NCBI GenBank assembly: GCA_021432635.1
Contig: MU270022.1
Location: 1,364,001-1,428,000 of the forward strand
Direction: 5' to 3'
DNA length: 64,000 bases
DNA from: Thozetella sp. PMI_491
Taxonomy: Eukaryota > Ascomycota > Sordariomycetes > Chaetosphaeriales > Chaetosphaeriaceae
The notes under the pieces: model-generated
What the model saw: the letters and a program-made list of their open reading frames with translations, nothing else
Told to the model about the DNA's origin: nothing
Database searches by the model: none
Shown: positions 1 through 10,518 of the stretch, one piece after another
How the letters are laid out: every line of letters starts with the position of its first letter
Position numbering within the stretch: position 1 is the stretch's first letter
Translations under genes and position numbers: made by a program

Positions 1-1065
1 AATAGCTCGTGGGCTGCTACTAATACTATCGTCTCGTAAATTGGTGAAGTCAAGGGCCGACGGCCGGAAGCATAGCGCCGAAGTATTCGGAATCGTCGTC
101 CCGGCCCCGCGTAAATAGTGCCCCGCATCGGCAACTTCCACTTCGGCAACCAGTCAGGACATCCGCGGTTGGTAGAGCGTACCCGACTATGTCATCTGCA
201 TCTCGCAATCAAGACCTATGTACCTCCAATTGTCCCGAATTAACTTCTAGAGAAGTTGCTGCGGCTCAAAGGGAGTGAGCGGCAGATTGGGTGACTTCCA
301 ACCAGCCTTTAGAATTTACCGGGTGCACCGCACAATACAACCGCTCTCAATAGCTACTTATCCTTTGCAGGTCGAGAAATCGGGGAATGAAAGTAGATGA
401 ATTGCTCTCCATCACTGGTGAGAGCGGAGAGTGTGGTAGCTTACTCTTGCGTGAACATATGTAATGGAGTATTTACAGCAAAGGTGACCAAGCACAACTT
501 ACCATGAACATCTAGAGTTAGCCCCCAACAAAGCTATTCACATTAGGAACCTATGGAAGAGATCAGATCACCGACCTGTACGCACTGAAGACGAGTTTCC
601 GGCTAGTGTTCATATTCAAGCCAGGGTACCACAAAGTGACAACGTTGGCTTTAATTCCTTTAACTGTTATCTAGCGAGGCGCTATCGTAGACCTCAACTA
701 GGGACAACCGTGACCGGCGCTCGGGGTAAATGTACCGCGGATTCTGCAATCATGACCCCGGCCAAAGTGACGATCAACTTTTCAGTTGGCTCCAACTTCT
801 AGGAAGCCTTGAGGCCGCAGTATGGCTTGGCTCTTCCGGAGAGCGGCCCTGGGCAGGTCACTTAAGATGGCGGGGATAGGACTTCGCTAGTTCTGGAAGA
901 GGGGGCTAACCACGGTAGCCATCACCCACTATACATCTGGCTTCTCTATTTTGCGAGGTTTCGATAGCTGTTGCCGGTTTATCTGATGTTGGCTTGCCCA
1001 TAGTGTGCCGATAGGGGCCGTCAATCCCGGCTCGAGAGGATACGTTAGCTAAATTGGCGTTGCTA
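1..1065. other. intergenic, nothing recognised
   Basis: No open frame here resembles a known protein, and no RNA gene or repeat is visible. It lies downstream of the Pth11-like gene, so its right edge should contain that gene's 3' UTR. No clear poly(A) signal was identified. Confidence 0.5.
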
Positions 1066-2194
1066 CTAGCGCGACAATATCCGTTCAACTCTGCGTTTGC
1101 TGGTGTAGCAGCATGCGTTAACGAGTGATGGGGGTCCTCCCTCAGAGTTTTGTTGGAGATTAAAAAACTTTGAGCCCACCTCAGTGCCAAGATCGATCAT
1201 ATTATTCTGCCCTGCCTCGCACGACCTCGTCCTTTTGCCCCGGGGATGGCGGCGGAGGAGGGACTCGCCCATGGCGCCGATGACCGGGATGCATACTGGC
1301 CCGAGAGTCGGCATGCAACCTAGGATGATGACGAGGCACTGCTCGATTGCCGTGGTTAAGAACACGGCAGGGTTGAGGGTGGCGATGCCGCCGACTGGGT
1401 CCGCATGGAACATGATAAGAACAACGCCCTTTGCGATGACGGATCCCATCGTAATCAGGGAAAGGCCGAGGAGTAGAACCAAGGCCGCCTTCTCCATGAA
1501 TGGCCTGTGGAGCTGCCAGATGAACGATACCGGTAGTAAGACAAAGACAAAGTCGTAAATGGCGAAAAGAACTTGTCAACCATCGCGTTAGTCATGTCGC
1601 CGTCGAAAGTAGGGAGACGGGGAGCTCACACTGGGACGCCTCCGTCATGTACTGGTTGACTCTGCCGTCCATGTGCCAGTAGGGAGTAACAGTAAAATCC
1701 CATAGCGCCTGAACGGGAAACTTTTCCAGCCAAGCCAGCATGGTGCTCACGAGCCCCATTACCCCCGTCACGGCAGTGAGGACAATGGCAAAGTGTCGGA
1801 ACCAGGGACGGGACGAACCGAAAATACGGATGAGGAGTACCGTGATCGAGATACGCGCCATGACCGAGACGGTCGCCGAGACCAAGGCTGTGATGTACTC
1901 CCACTTTTGGAGCTGTAGCAGCTGTCGGAGCGTCAGGTCCTCCAGCGTCCTGCCAAAGCCCCAGGAGACCGCGATTGTGAGGGTCGCGTCGAAGCCGAAT
2001 TGCAACACCAGAGCCGCGAGCATGATCCAGTCGTCAGCGCGCCAAGAAACAAAGCGTTTCCGGACGACGAAGCGAAGGGCAACGACGATCGTGGCCAGCC
2101 CGGTCATGGTCCACGATACGGCCAGAAGCGCCGGCCCTTTACCCCGGTCGTCTGGGTGGACCGGAGGGCGGCCAAAGACGCTCACCGTGTCCAT
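1066..2194 (-). CDS. Pth11-like integral membrane protein (fungal rhodopsin-fold domain)
   Basis: Predicted seven-helix plasma-membrane protein of the fungal rhodopsin-like/Pth11 class, whose founding member is a surface-sensing receptor in Magnaporthe. Two exons, 2194..1630 and 1571..1066, give 356 aa. The intron (1572..1629) has donor GTGAGC, branch TGACTAAC and acceptor AAG, and is phase 1. Splicing joins ...TEASQ to FLFAIYDFVFVLLP, restoring the family's helix V region. Typical landmarks are the N-terminal DDRGKGP stretch, RADDWIML after the first helices, and a final helix run TLGPVCIPVIGA. The frame is open upstream to 2215, but the first ATG is at 2194. No CFEM domain precedes the helices. 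The C-terminal 65 residues are polar and unconserved to my eye. Ligand and partner are unknown. The fold call is firm; the receptor role is inferred from the family. Confidence 0.85.
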
Positions 2195-4075
2195 GGGGTT
2201 CAATCGAGCCCTCACAACATCGACGGCATAGTGTAGCGAAAACGGCCGCTGACGAAAGACGAGAGGAAACCGGTCAGGAGTGCGGGGCCAAGCTGTTTTC
2301 CGTCGATCTGCATCTCAGGGGCGCACACTGCGCATGCGACAGCCTTGCCCGGTTTTCAGCTCCCACCCTTGGGGGCCCAATGTCAGACAGCAGGCTCTAG
2401 TACGGAAGGTTCCGCGCATCCAGGTCGATAGGTAATAATTGCAAGGGCGATTGCTCAGTGCTCGGGTGTATGGCGCACTGGACCCTGGCCCCATGGCTGC
2501 CAATTTCCTAGGATATTGATTGCCGAACCAGCCAACTCCCGCGCTGCGCCGAGGGAGGGAGAGAGGGAGGCGGAAGAGAGCAAGGGTGTAAGCGTGGCGC
2601 TTCAGCTTCCTATTGGAGATAAAAAGGCAGGCGAGGCCGTGGATCGAGGCGAAGGATTAGGGAACTGGTACGCCGAGCTTCAGCTCGAGTGCGGTCCCGC
2701 CAATCGCATTCTCGTTTCCGTTCTGAAGGCCAGCAGCAGAGTGTAGTTCATGACGCGGTCGCTTATCTGCCATCCCGCCACCCTAAAAACACTGCGACGA
2801 CCGCTATTAGTGTGTAATGCTGATGTGGACGTACTTGCGCAGTAGTTGAACCTGGCAATGATGGCGGCGCAGTCTGGGGCGTGTGCTAGACTAGCCACGC
2901 GTCTGCTGTAGAATATTGCCCCTCATTTCACGTTACCAGCTCCCAAGGATCCAGTACTCAGGATACTTCTGCATGAGCACATCATATTTAGCCGTAATGG
3001 TACTGTCCCAAGGGGCAAAGCGGCTGCACTTAGGAGCCCCCGAGCAAGTCGCACATAGTCTAGATACTACGTCGTTGAATTTGCATCGGTATATCCGAGT
3101 ATCGTTATTATTATGCCAGGACGCTGCGGTATATTTGGTGGGGGCAGTCCGATAAATCACCTTTCGACCCAACAGCATAGGCTAACTAGGCCACCTAGAT
3201 CTTGTAACATATCGGTGCGTTGGATGACAGCTCTTGAGGAGCTCTTGGACGCATTGGAACGCGACAAGCCACCATTCCTCGCACTGGATTCCGAGTACAC
3301 CCACATGCCAAAGTTGGTATGCAAAGCTGTCCCGATTGGAGTGAAGAGCGACATTTCGCTCTCGATCCTACCCCGGCGACAAAAGCTACACGTACGAGCG
3401 CCCGAGAGTCACAAGTGACAATCCAGCTGAGTATGCTCTGAGGTTCTCAGGAACAGGAAAATATGGCGCCCCAAGAGACCGTACGGTTTAGTCACTAACG
3501 TACCTCGATTGTTGAAGGTACAATCTCCACCCATACGGATTCTTTCCGACAACGGAAAAAAAGCTGAAACAAGCTGTTTCGGTAAGCTACGCAATGAGTA
3601 TACTCCCATGGCATGTGCTCCAACTTTCCTTCCATAGTACGCGGACTTCCCGCTTATGCCTCCCTGAGACCCGTGATCGATACAGCAAATCCGATGTCGC
3701 CTCGCGCGACCTAGGTCTTGGAGGCACACTAGAAACTCATGTAGGAGACTCTCGGTATTAGGATACAGAAGCTATGAGGATGGGGGCTAGCGCCTTATCT
3801 ACAACGCGCGATCGCTCCACAGGGCGGTGCCATCGCCTTGCCTGCATTAGGAATGGCCGCGGGTCAACGGCCGCTTAGGGGAACCCGCACAGGTCGCACA
3901 CCAACCCCTTCCAGGCCAATCAACCCTCGTTGATTACCGGCACCGTGGGCCGGCCCGGTGTCGGCGGTGGACTCGGGGCCCTTCTACCCGCTCACCGAAG
4001 CAAGCGTACCCTCGCCATAGCACTCTGCTGGAGAAAGCCCGCGAGGAGCCAACAAAGGAGCGAAGAGCTGCAGCC
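2195..4075. other. intergenic, possible degraded fragment near 3.2-3.4 kb
   Basis: Divergent spacer between the Pth11-like gene and the flavocytochrome gene, so both promoters should lie here. A 101-codon frame at 3113..3418 (+) includes the motif LLDALERDKPPFLALDSE. This faintly recalls the start of fungal 3'-5' exonuclease-domain proteins (LLDxL..PPxLxLDLE), but it carries no further conserved motif. I do not annotate it as a gene. No repeats or RNA genes were seen. Confidence 0.4.
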
Positions 4076-5554
4076 ATGGCGTCGAGAATCATCACAGCAG
4101 AAGAGCTCAGCCAGCACGCGAGCCCTGACGACGGCTGGATCGCGCTCAACGGCGTCGTCTGGGATATCTCGGGGTTCCCCGCGCTGCATCCTGGCGGCCC
4201 GGGGATCATTGTCGAGAGCCTCGGTCGAGATGCTAGCAGCGTCTATAACCGCGTCCATGGGCCCGGCCTCGTTTCGAGCCCCCTCGGTAACGCCAAGCAG
4301 GTCGGCCGCTTTGAGAACGGGCCCCCATCGAACAAGGATAGTGGCGTATCCAAGAAGCTCCCACCACTCACTAGCATAGTCAACCTGCACGACTTTGCCG
4401 AGGCCGCGTCCAAGAGCTTCTCCAAGGCGGCGTGGGCGCAGATCTCGGGCGCCACCGAGGACTGCATTACGCGGGACCTGAACGGCGACTTCTACCGACG
4501 TATCTTGTTCCGCCCGCGGATCTTACGCGATATCACGGACTGTGATATCAGCCGCGAGGTCTTCGGCACCAAGTTCGACGTGCCCTTCTTCAACTCGCCC
4601 TTTTCTATCGCTAAGCTGAGCCACTCCGATGGCGAGCTGGTACTCGCGCGCGGGCTCGCCGCCAAGGGCTCCACCATGATCATCCCAACACTATCATCGT
4701 TCGGCATCGACGAGATCGTGGCTGCGCTGCCACCGGGCCAACCTTTTTTCTTCCAGCTGTACATGTACAACGACCGTTCTATCTCGGAGCGGATGCTGCG
4801 ATACGTCACAAAATTGGGGGCCAAGGCCATCATGTTGACGGTTGACTTGCCTGTTATGAGCAAGCGAGAGGGCCGGGAGAGGCATGAGAACACCGTGCTG
4901 CAGGCCAAGGCGGCGGCCAAGGCGGCAGCGAAGGCCAAGGCAAAGGACATGGCGCGTGGTTCTGACCGGATGATGGCGTCAAACCTGGAATGGAAGGATG
5001 TTCAGTGGATTAAGGAGGTCACAGGATTGCCCGTGCTGGCCAAGGGGATCCAGTCCGCCGCGGACGCAAAGCTCGCCCTCGACCACGGCTGCGGGGGTAT
5101 TTACATCAGCAACCACGGCGGGAGAGCGCTGGATACGGCGGCACCGAGCATCCTCACGCTGATGGAGATCCAGGCCGATTGCCCCGAAGTGCTGGAGAAG
5201 ATGGAGGTCTTTGTAGACGGTGGGGTGCGGCGAGGCACGGATGTGCTCAAGGCCATCTGCCTCGGCGCCAGCGCTGTGTGCCTGGGACGTCCATTCTTTT
5301 ACGCTGCAGCCTATGGCGACGAGGGCGTCGAGCACGCTATTGAGAGTAAGTGTCAGACACTAAATATCCCCGCTAGCATAAGCTAACGATGCGCAGTTCT
5401 CAAAGACGAGCTCAGAACCGCCATGCAGCTTGCGGGAATTACCTCCCTTGACCAGGCGCACCCCGGTCTGCTCAACACGACGGCCGTGGATCACTGCGTC
5501 ACCCGCGGCGATGCGCACCCCTGGGCCAAGAAAATCGTTCGAGGTAGATTGTGA
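4076..5554 (+). CDS. cytochrome b5-FMN alpha-hydroxy acid dehydrogenase (flavocytochrome b2-like)
   Basis: Oxidises an L-2-hydroxy acid to the 2-oxo acid with FMN and passes electrons through a b5 heme. Exons 4076..5345 and 5397..5554 give 475 aa. The intron (5346..5396) has GTAAGT, a GCTAAC branch and GCAG. The ATG sits in a strong context (gcagccATGg). An N-terminal cytochrome b5 domain (about 5-80) has HPGG at His38 and a second heme His near 61. The FMN_dh domain spans about 100-460, with QLYMY (Tyr229), Lys323, SNHGGR (His347, Arg350) and VDGGVRRGTD (381-389). Where yeast Cyb2 has the Tyr-Tyr pair before SGA, this protein has Ala-Gln-Ile, so the substrate-binding Tyr143 equivalent is missing and L-lactate need not be the substrate. 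A Lys/Ala-rich loop (277-292) replaces the protease-sensitive loop. No obvious presequence precedes the b5 domain, so it is probably cytosolic rather than mitochondrial intermembrane space. Confidence 0.92.
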
Positions 5555-7120
5555 GAAAGCCCATAGACAGATAGCAGTTAATTATTCTCGCCTTCTATAA
5601 CACTCGCACCACATGGGGCGCTGTGTATGCGACAGTGGATTCTCTTGTCGCCGCTTCCTAATATCACGCTAGGCTTGGCGAATTCCTTAGCTGAGGTAAC
5701 CTGAGGGCATCCATAGATAAATAATTAACTACAGAGAAAGAGTGGATGCTAGCGGGTCAGTGACAGGAAACAGTCGTCGCAGAAAACAGTTTTCTGAAAT
5801 GAGTTCCCCGAATCCCATTTTCGGAAAGCAGGAAGCGATAGAAACTCGAACTTGTTCTCGATGTCTAAAATCTGCCTCATGTCTGTCGCTGTTAGCCATG
5901 GAGCAGAGAAACAGGAAGCTGCCGAAGAGGACTCCATAAATACTACTGTCGATCACGGCTTCAATAGACGTCCTGTTTATACTACTCCAGTCTCTGTGAT
6001 TATCACTTTAAATGTCCAAGCACTTTTGCCCGCAAAACTGTCATATAACCCCATTCTTCCATTAGTATTATCTCCAGTTTCTTCCCGAACTTCTCCTCTC
6101 TCAAAGGGAACACTATGGCACCTCCCCACCGACCGTCTCGTACCTCGACCTCCCAAAACACAGGGCGCGTGGAGAAGAACAAGGGTGATTCGAAAGGGCG
6201 ACAGAAGAGGCTTCGCGAGAGATTGACGTATGTGGCAACAGCCCAAATGCGTGAACGGCGAGGAGGTCCAATGGGCCTTGTTACACCCGAGGAGAGGACA
6301 TGTGATAAGAGGCCTTTCGTCGTTAAAGGAAATTTATACAATAATAACTCATTCCTTTCCGTGCGGTAAGTTTTAGGTAGCCCATACACTGGAGGTTAAT
6401 CTATGGATAGCTGACTAGCATAGACGTACAGTTCCGATAACCGAACGAGAAATCATGCCAACGATCAAACCAATTTTGCGAGTTTCAGCTAAACAGTGCC
6501 ACGAGATCTTAGAGACGACAATCCCAGAAATTCACCCGCCACTAGACGCGATGGATTGGTGCTACAACTACTAGGGTAGCAGAGAGGTCAAATGATGGAA
6601 ATTTGGCACCCTTGAGTGCAGATCGGGCCCTCTTCAGATAGCATTAGTTCAACCCTTTATCACCGTTTCCGTACCTAGTCTGATTCCACTCCCGTGCTCA
6701 ATTTCCACCCTCATCGATTCAAGATAGTCCCTTGAAATATCTTTTATTTCTAAGGGCTCTAATTCTCGCCGATCCAGCTCGACTACTTCATCATCGCTGT
6801 CATAAGTGACATTATATCTTATGCCGCTTAGGTTCTTGTATTTCTGCTTGCTGTCCGACTTCAATTTGACCCGGACCACCAGTAAGCAACTATGATCTTA
6901 CGTGCCGTCAGCCCGTGAGTCACAGTTCGGGTGTCTCCGACGTCTAGCTCAATATCACGACAGTTTGTACGGACGTGCACTTGACGGCCCTATCAATGGA
7001 AACGCGAAGCTTGGGGCTATGGTTCGTCGCCGTTGTGGAGCTCGTGGACAATCCGGCGATCTTTAAACCAGTGACCAAATTGTATACTTTCTTGAACCCA
7101 CGGCACACTCTGCCGGGCAA

Positions 7121-7154
<34 letters not shown>

Positions 7155-8190
7155 AGATTCTGGGGCAGTAACGGGTTCATAAAATTGTCGAGGCCGTTAC
7201 ATGCTGTCCTATTGTCGATCCCCCTCCTACAGCCGTGATAATAAGGTCCGCTTTCGAGGAGCTCGAGATAATTGCAGGCTATAGTACATATCAGATGGGC
7301 GAAGTCTGTCAGCCTAGCACTAATTAAATCGATTGTCTCGATGGGATATAACGACATTTGTTCACTACTTGGCCCGGCGCTTCCAACCTCCCTGGCTTTT
7401 AGCAAGAAAAGTTAACGCAGCGGTAGCACCGATTCTCATGATAGCCGGCGCAGCGCGATGGTATTTCTCACCTAGCGGCGTTCCCCACAGGCTTCGGACT
7501 AGCCTCCATCTCGCAACTTCCAGGTAGTCGCTTGGAGTTCCTGTACTGTACCTGGACTGGCACAAATGTCGGAGTTGGTGGGCAGGTGTCTCGGAATAAA
7601 TTTTGGAGCTCGGCCCTCTCCCCACCTCTTCTCTTAGAACCAGAGGCTGAGTACGTCAGAATGCGAACAGCTTGTGGCGAGGTTCTTTGTTTAGGTTGAC
7701 GGGCGATCACTTGTGATACTCAATCTTGGTGCCGCCATTCTAGTTATCTGGGTACTTCAGCTCATAACTTGGTCGTCAATTCCGATGTTAGGAGTGGTAC
7801 CACAACACCCTCGGAGCTCATCCCTGTCCGAAGGTCCTAGCACAATTTCCGTCACAGCTTCATAGCGCTAAATGCACCGGCCTTAACTGGTTGTTTTAGG
7901 CAGGTGGTGCTTGGCCGATCTGCAGCGCTTATGTAACTGATAGTGCACCATTCACCCGCTGAACCCGAGTTGACGCACCTCTACGGCGAATACGACAGTT
8001 GATGACGAAGAGCAAGTCCGGACTCGCCAGCCTTGAGGCCTGGAATCTAAATATCAACGACTCTCTGCCTTCTCGTGCGTCCAACTAAGGCAATTTTAGA
8101 CCATTCCTTACCTTATTTCCAACTATCCGCTGGTCGCCATCTCTCAATTGCCCCGCTGGCGCAAGGCAAACTCCCTTGCACTCTTAAGCA
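5555..8190. other. intergenic, no supported gene
   Basis: Several frames of 60-150 codons overlap on both strands (for example 5977..6246, 6649..6879, 6944..7405), but none has a family motif, consistent codon use or paired splice sites. The 6649..6879 minus frame is acidic and begins at GTG, not ATG. The right end must hold the promoter of the secreted hydrolase at 8191. No structural RNA or repeat was recognised. Confidence 0.45.
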
Positions 8191-10033
8191 ATGAAGGCGA
8201 TCCTGTATGCGGGGCTCCTGGCCTCGGCAGTTTACCAGAGCAGTGCGACGCCTAGTCCTGACGACTTCGACTGGACGACGGTCGAGCCGTCCACATCACT
8301 CAACTACACGACTTGCTACGATGGGCTCAAGTGCGCTAGGCTGCTCGTGCCTCTCGATTGGCTCGACCCGGCCAACCCAGCGCGCGTGACGCTGGCCGTC
8401 ATCGCGCGCCCCGCTGTGGTCGACGAGAGCGATCCGTCGTTTGGCGGCAGCATTATCGTGAATCCCGGCGGACCGAGCGGATCAGGCGTCGGCTTTGTGC
8501 TCCGCGCCGGGGAGCTCATCCAGCGGACCGCGGACGGGAACAAGAAGTTCGAGATTCTGTCGTTCGACCCGCGCGGCGTCGCCTTCACTACCCCCAGCTC
8601 CGACTGCTACCGCGACGAGTTCGCGCGCGGCATTTCCGGACTTGAAGGCCGCGCGAGAGGCGCGCTGGACTCAGGCCTCCCTGCTGTGAAGGCGGGCTTC
8701 GCCGTATCGACGGCGTTCGGACGTCTATGCGAGGGGGCGAACTCCGCCAATGACATCCGTGGGTTCATGTCAACAAGCAGCGTGGCAAGGGATATGATCG
8801 AGATCGTGGACAAACTCGAAGAGCTTCGCGGGGACTCCAAGGTGATAGCCGTAGCAACGGATCTGGAGAAGCCAGACCAAGCACGCCTGGAGCTCCGCTC
8901 AGACAAGAGTGTTCCCAGAATTCAGTACTGGGGCTTTTCGTACGGGTCAGTCCTAGGCAACTATCTCGTGTCCATGTTTCCTGGCCGTATTGGCCGCGTC
9001 ATCCTGGAGGCGGTTGAGGACGTCTACGATTACGCTAGTGCGGTAAGTGATGCCCCCCAGAGTGTACTTCTAACTTCCCGCTGACGCTGCATCGCAGGAA
9101 TGGGCCATGAACTTGCCGGATACCACCCACGTACTCTCGCATCTCTGGGAGACGTGCTTCGAGGCAGGTGATCGGTGTGCCCTCTACAAGGCCTCAGACG
9201 ATGGCCCGCAAGACATCCAGCGCCGTGTCGAAGCCTTCATTGACGAGCTGGACGTATCGCCCTCGCCCTACGTCTCGAACAGCTCCGTTGTCTATATCAC
9301 GAAGCAGGACATACTCGATACCATCTTCGGCCCGCTGTATCAGCCCCTGCGGGACTTCCCCAAGCTCGCGACCACCTTAGCGGAGGCTCTAGCCGGCAAC
9401 TTGACCCAGATATACCTTGGCCTCCACCGACCGGAGCGCGACGATAGCTGCCCCCTGGGTATTCCAACGTCATATACGTGGGCGGGAGATGCCCAGGCTG
9501 GCATTGCATGTGGCGATGGCAAATCACAGACCAACCTGACCGTCTCGGAGATGATCGAGCACGTGGAGCGGCTGAAAGCCGACTCACCCGAGTTCGGAGC
9601 GGGCTGGTCAGAAATCCGGCTTACCTGCCGGGGCTGGCGCTTCCAGCCCAAGTACCGCTTCATGGGCCCGTGGGTGTCGCCGGCGGCGGATCCTAGCTTG
9701 GTCGAGGGGCGCCCCGCAGCGCCAGTGCTTTTCGTGTCGAGCCGCTACGACCCCGTCACGCCGCTCGTCAACGCCTACGAGATGGCCAAGGGGCATCCAG
9801 GCTCGCGGGTGCTGATCCAGGACAACATGGGGCACGGCTCGCTCATGTCGCCGGGCAAGTGCCGCGAAGACCATATCAAGAAGTACTTTGAGACAGGAGA
9901 ATTGCCGCCGGAGGGAACCGTTTGCGCACCCGACTGCAAGCCGTTCCAGGAATGTCCTCAGGCGCTAGGCGCGATGGGGGTGGAGGATGTGTCAGAGCCG
10001 TCGGGCAGACGTGCGCCGCTGGAGCTGTTCTAA
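8191..10033 (+). CDS. secreted TAP-like alpha/beta hydrolase (peptidase S33 type)
   Basis: Predicted extracellular serine hydrolase related to Streptomyces tripeptidyl aminopeptidases, which cut short peptides from N termini. Exons 8191..9042 and 9098..10033 give 595 aa. The 55-bp intron has GTAAGT, a CTGAC branch and GCAG, and is phase 0. A signal peptide is evident (about 1-19, ending SSA). The N-terminal fold shows VPLDWLDP, the oxyanion segment VNPGGPSGSG (90-99) and DPRG (126-129). The nucleophile is Ser250 in GFSYGS. The TAP-like C-terminal domain carries Asp502 in SSRYDPVTP and His530 in MGHGSL, completing the triad. Length is normal for fungal members (550-650 aa). Several N-glycosylation sequons (NYT, NSS, NLT) fit secretion. 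Substrate specificity cannot be read from the sequence. Confidence 0.92.
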
Positions 10034-10518
10034 GTGCGAAGCAACGACATAAAAATGGGTGCGGCGATGATGGACAAGACACTGCCAGAGAAAAACATGG
10101 CGGCAGTTTGGTTAGTTGATGCACAGCTAACTAGGATATCTATCATTCAGATATGGAATCTAGTGCTTCTAGCCGGGTATCTTACGCTCTTGGATGATAG
10201 TCGAAGTTCCATCAGGTAGGAATTCTTCGCTCTGGATACCTGGCACCTTAATCATCATCTTTCATCCCCCGTCAGGTTGAATGGATGGTCGGGCCTTTGA
10301 TGAACTTCCAATGAACGTGTGCTCGTCAGAGAGGCAGTCTTACACTTGGCACGCTTGGCAAGCTTGGCGGTGCTATCGATAAGCTCTCAGCCTATCGATA
10401 AGCCCCTCCCCCTCCTTCCCTACTTGCTTTCGTCAGTGCTCAGCTCAAGCACAGCTCCCCGCCATATTGCCTCGAACATCCGATTGTGACCTTGGCTTAT
10501 TCCGGTAATACAGCCGCC
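10034..10518. promoter_or_regulatory. upstream region with repeated TATCGATA and TTGGC motifs
   Basis: Spacer between two co-directional genes. A 12-bp direct repeat (ctatcgataagc) occurs at 10373..10384 and 10392..10403. Each copy contains the 8-bp palindrome TATCGATA. Just upstream, TTGGC occurs three times between about 10346 and 10368. A C-rich tract follows. The arrangement is about 115-170 bp from the chosen ATG, where fungal activator sites usually lie. Which factor binds is unknown. Confidence 0.4.

Noticed and set aside
1184-2231. Plus-strand frames across the Pth11-like gene
   Set aside because: Antisense shadows of a strongly supported minus-strand gene.
3113-3418. Possible fragment of a 3'-5' exonuclease-domain protein
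   Set aside because: Only one short stretch (LLDALERDKPPFLALDSE) is suggestive; later catalytic motifs are absent and the resemblance may be chance.
6649-6879. Acidic 76-codon minus-strand frame
   Set aside because: Starts at GTG, has no ATG, no paired splice sites and no recognisable motif.
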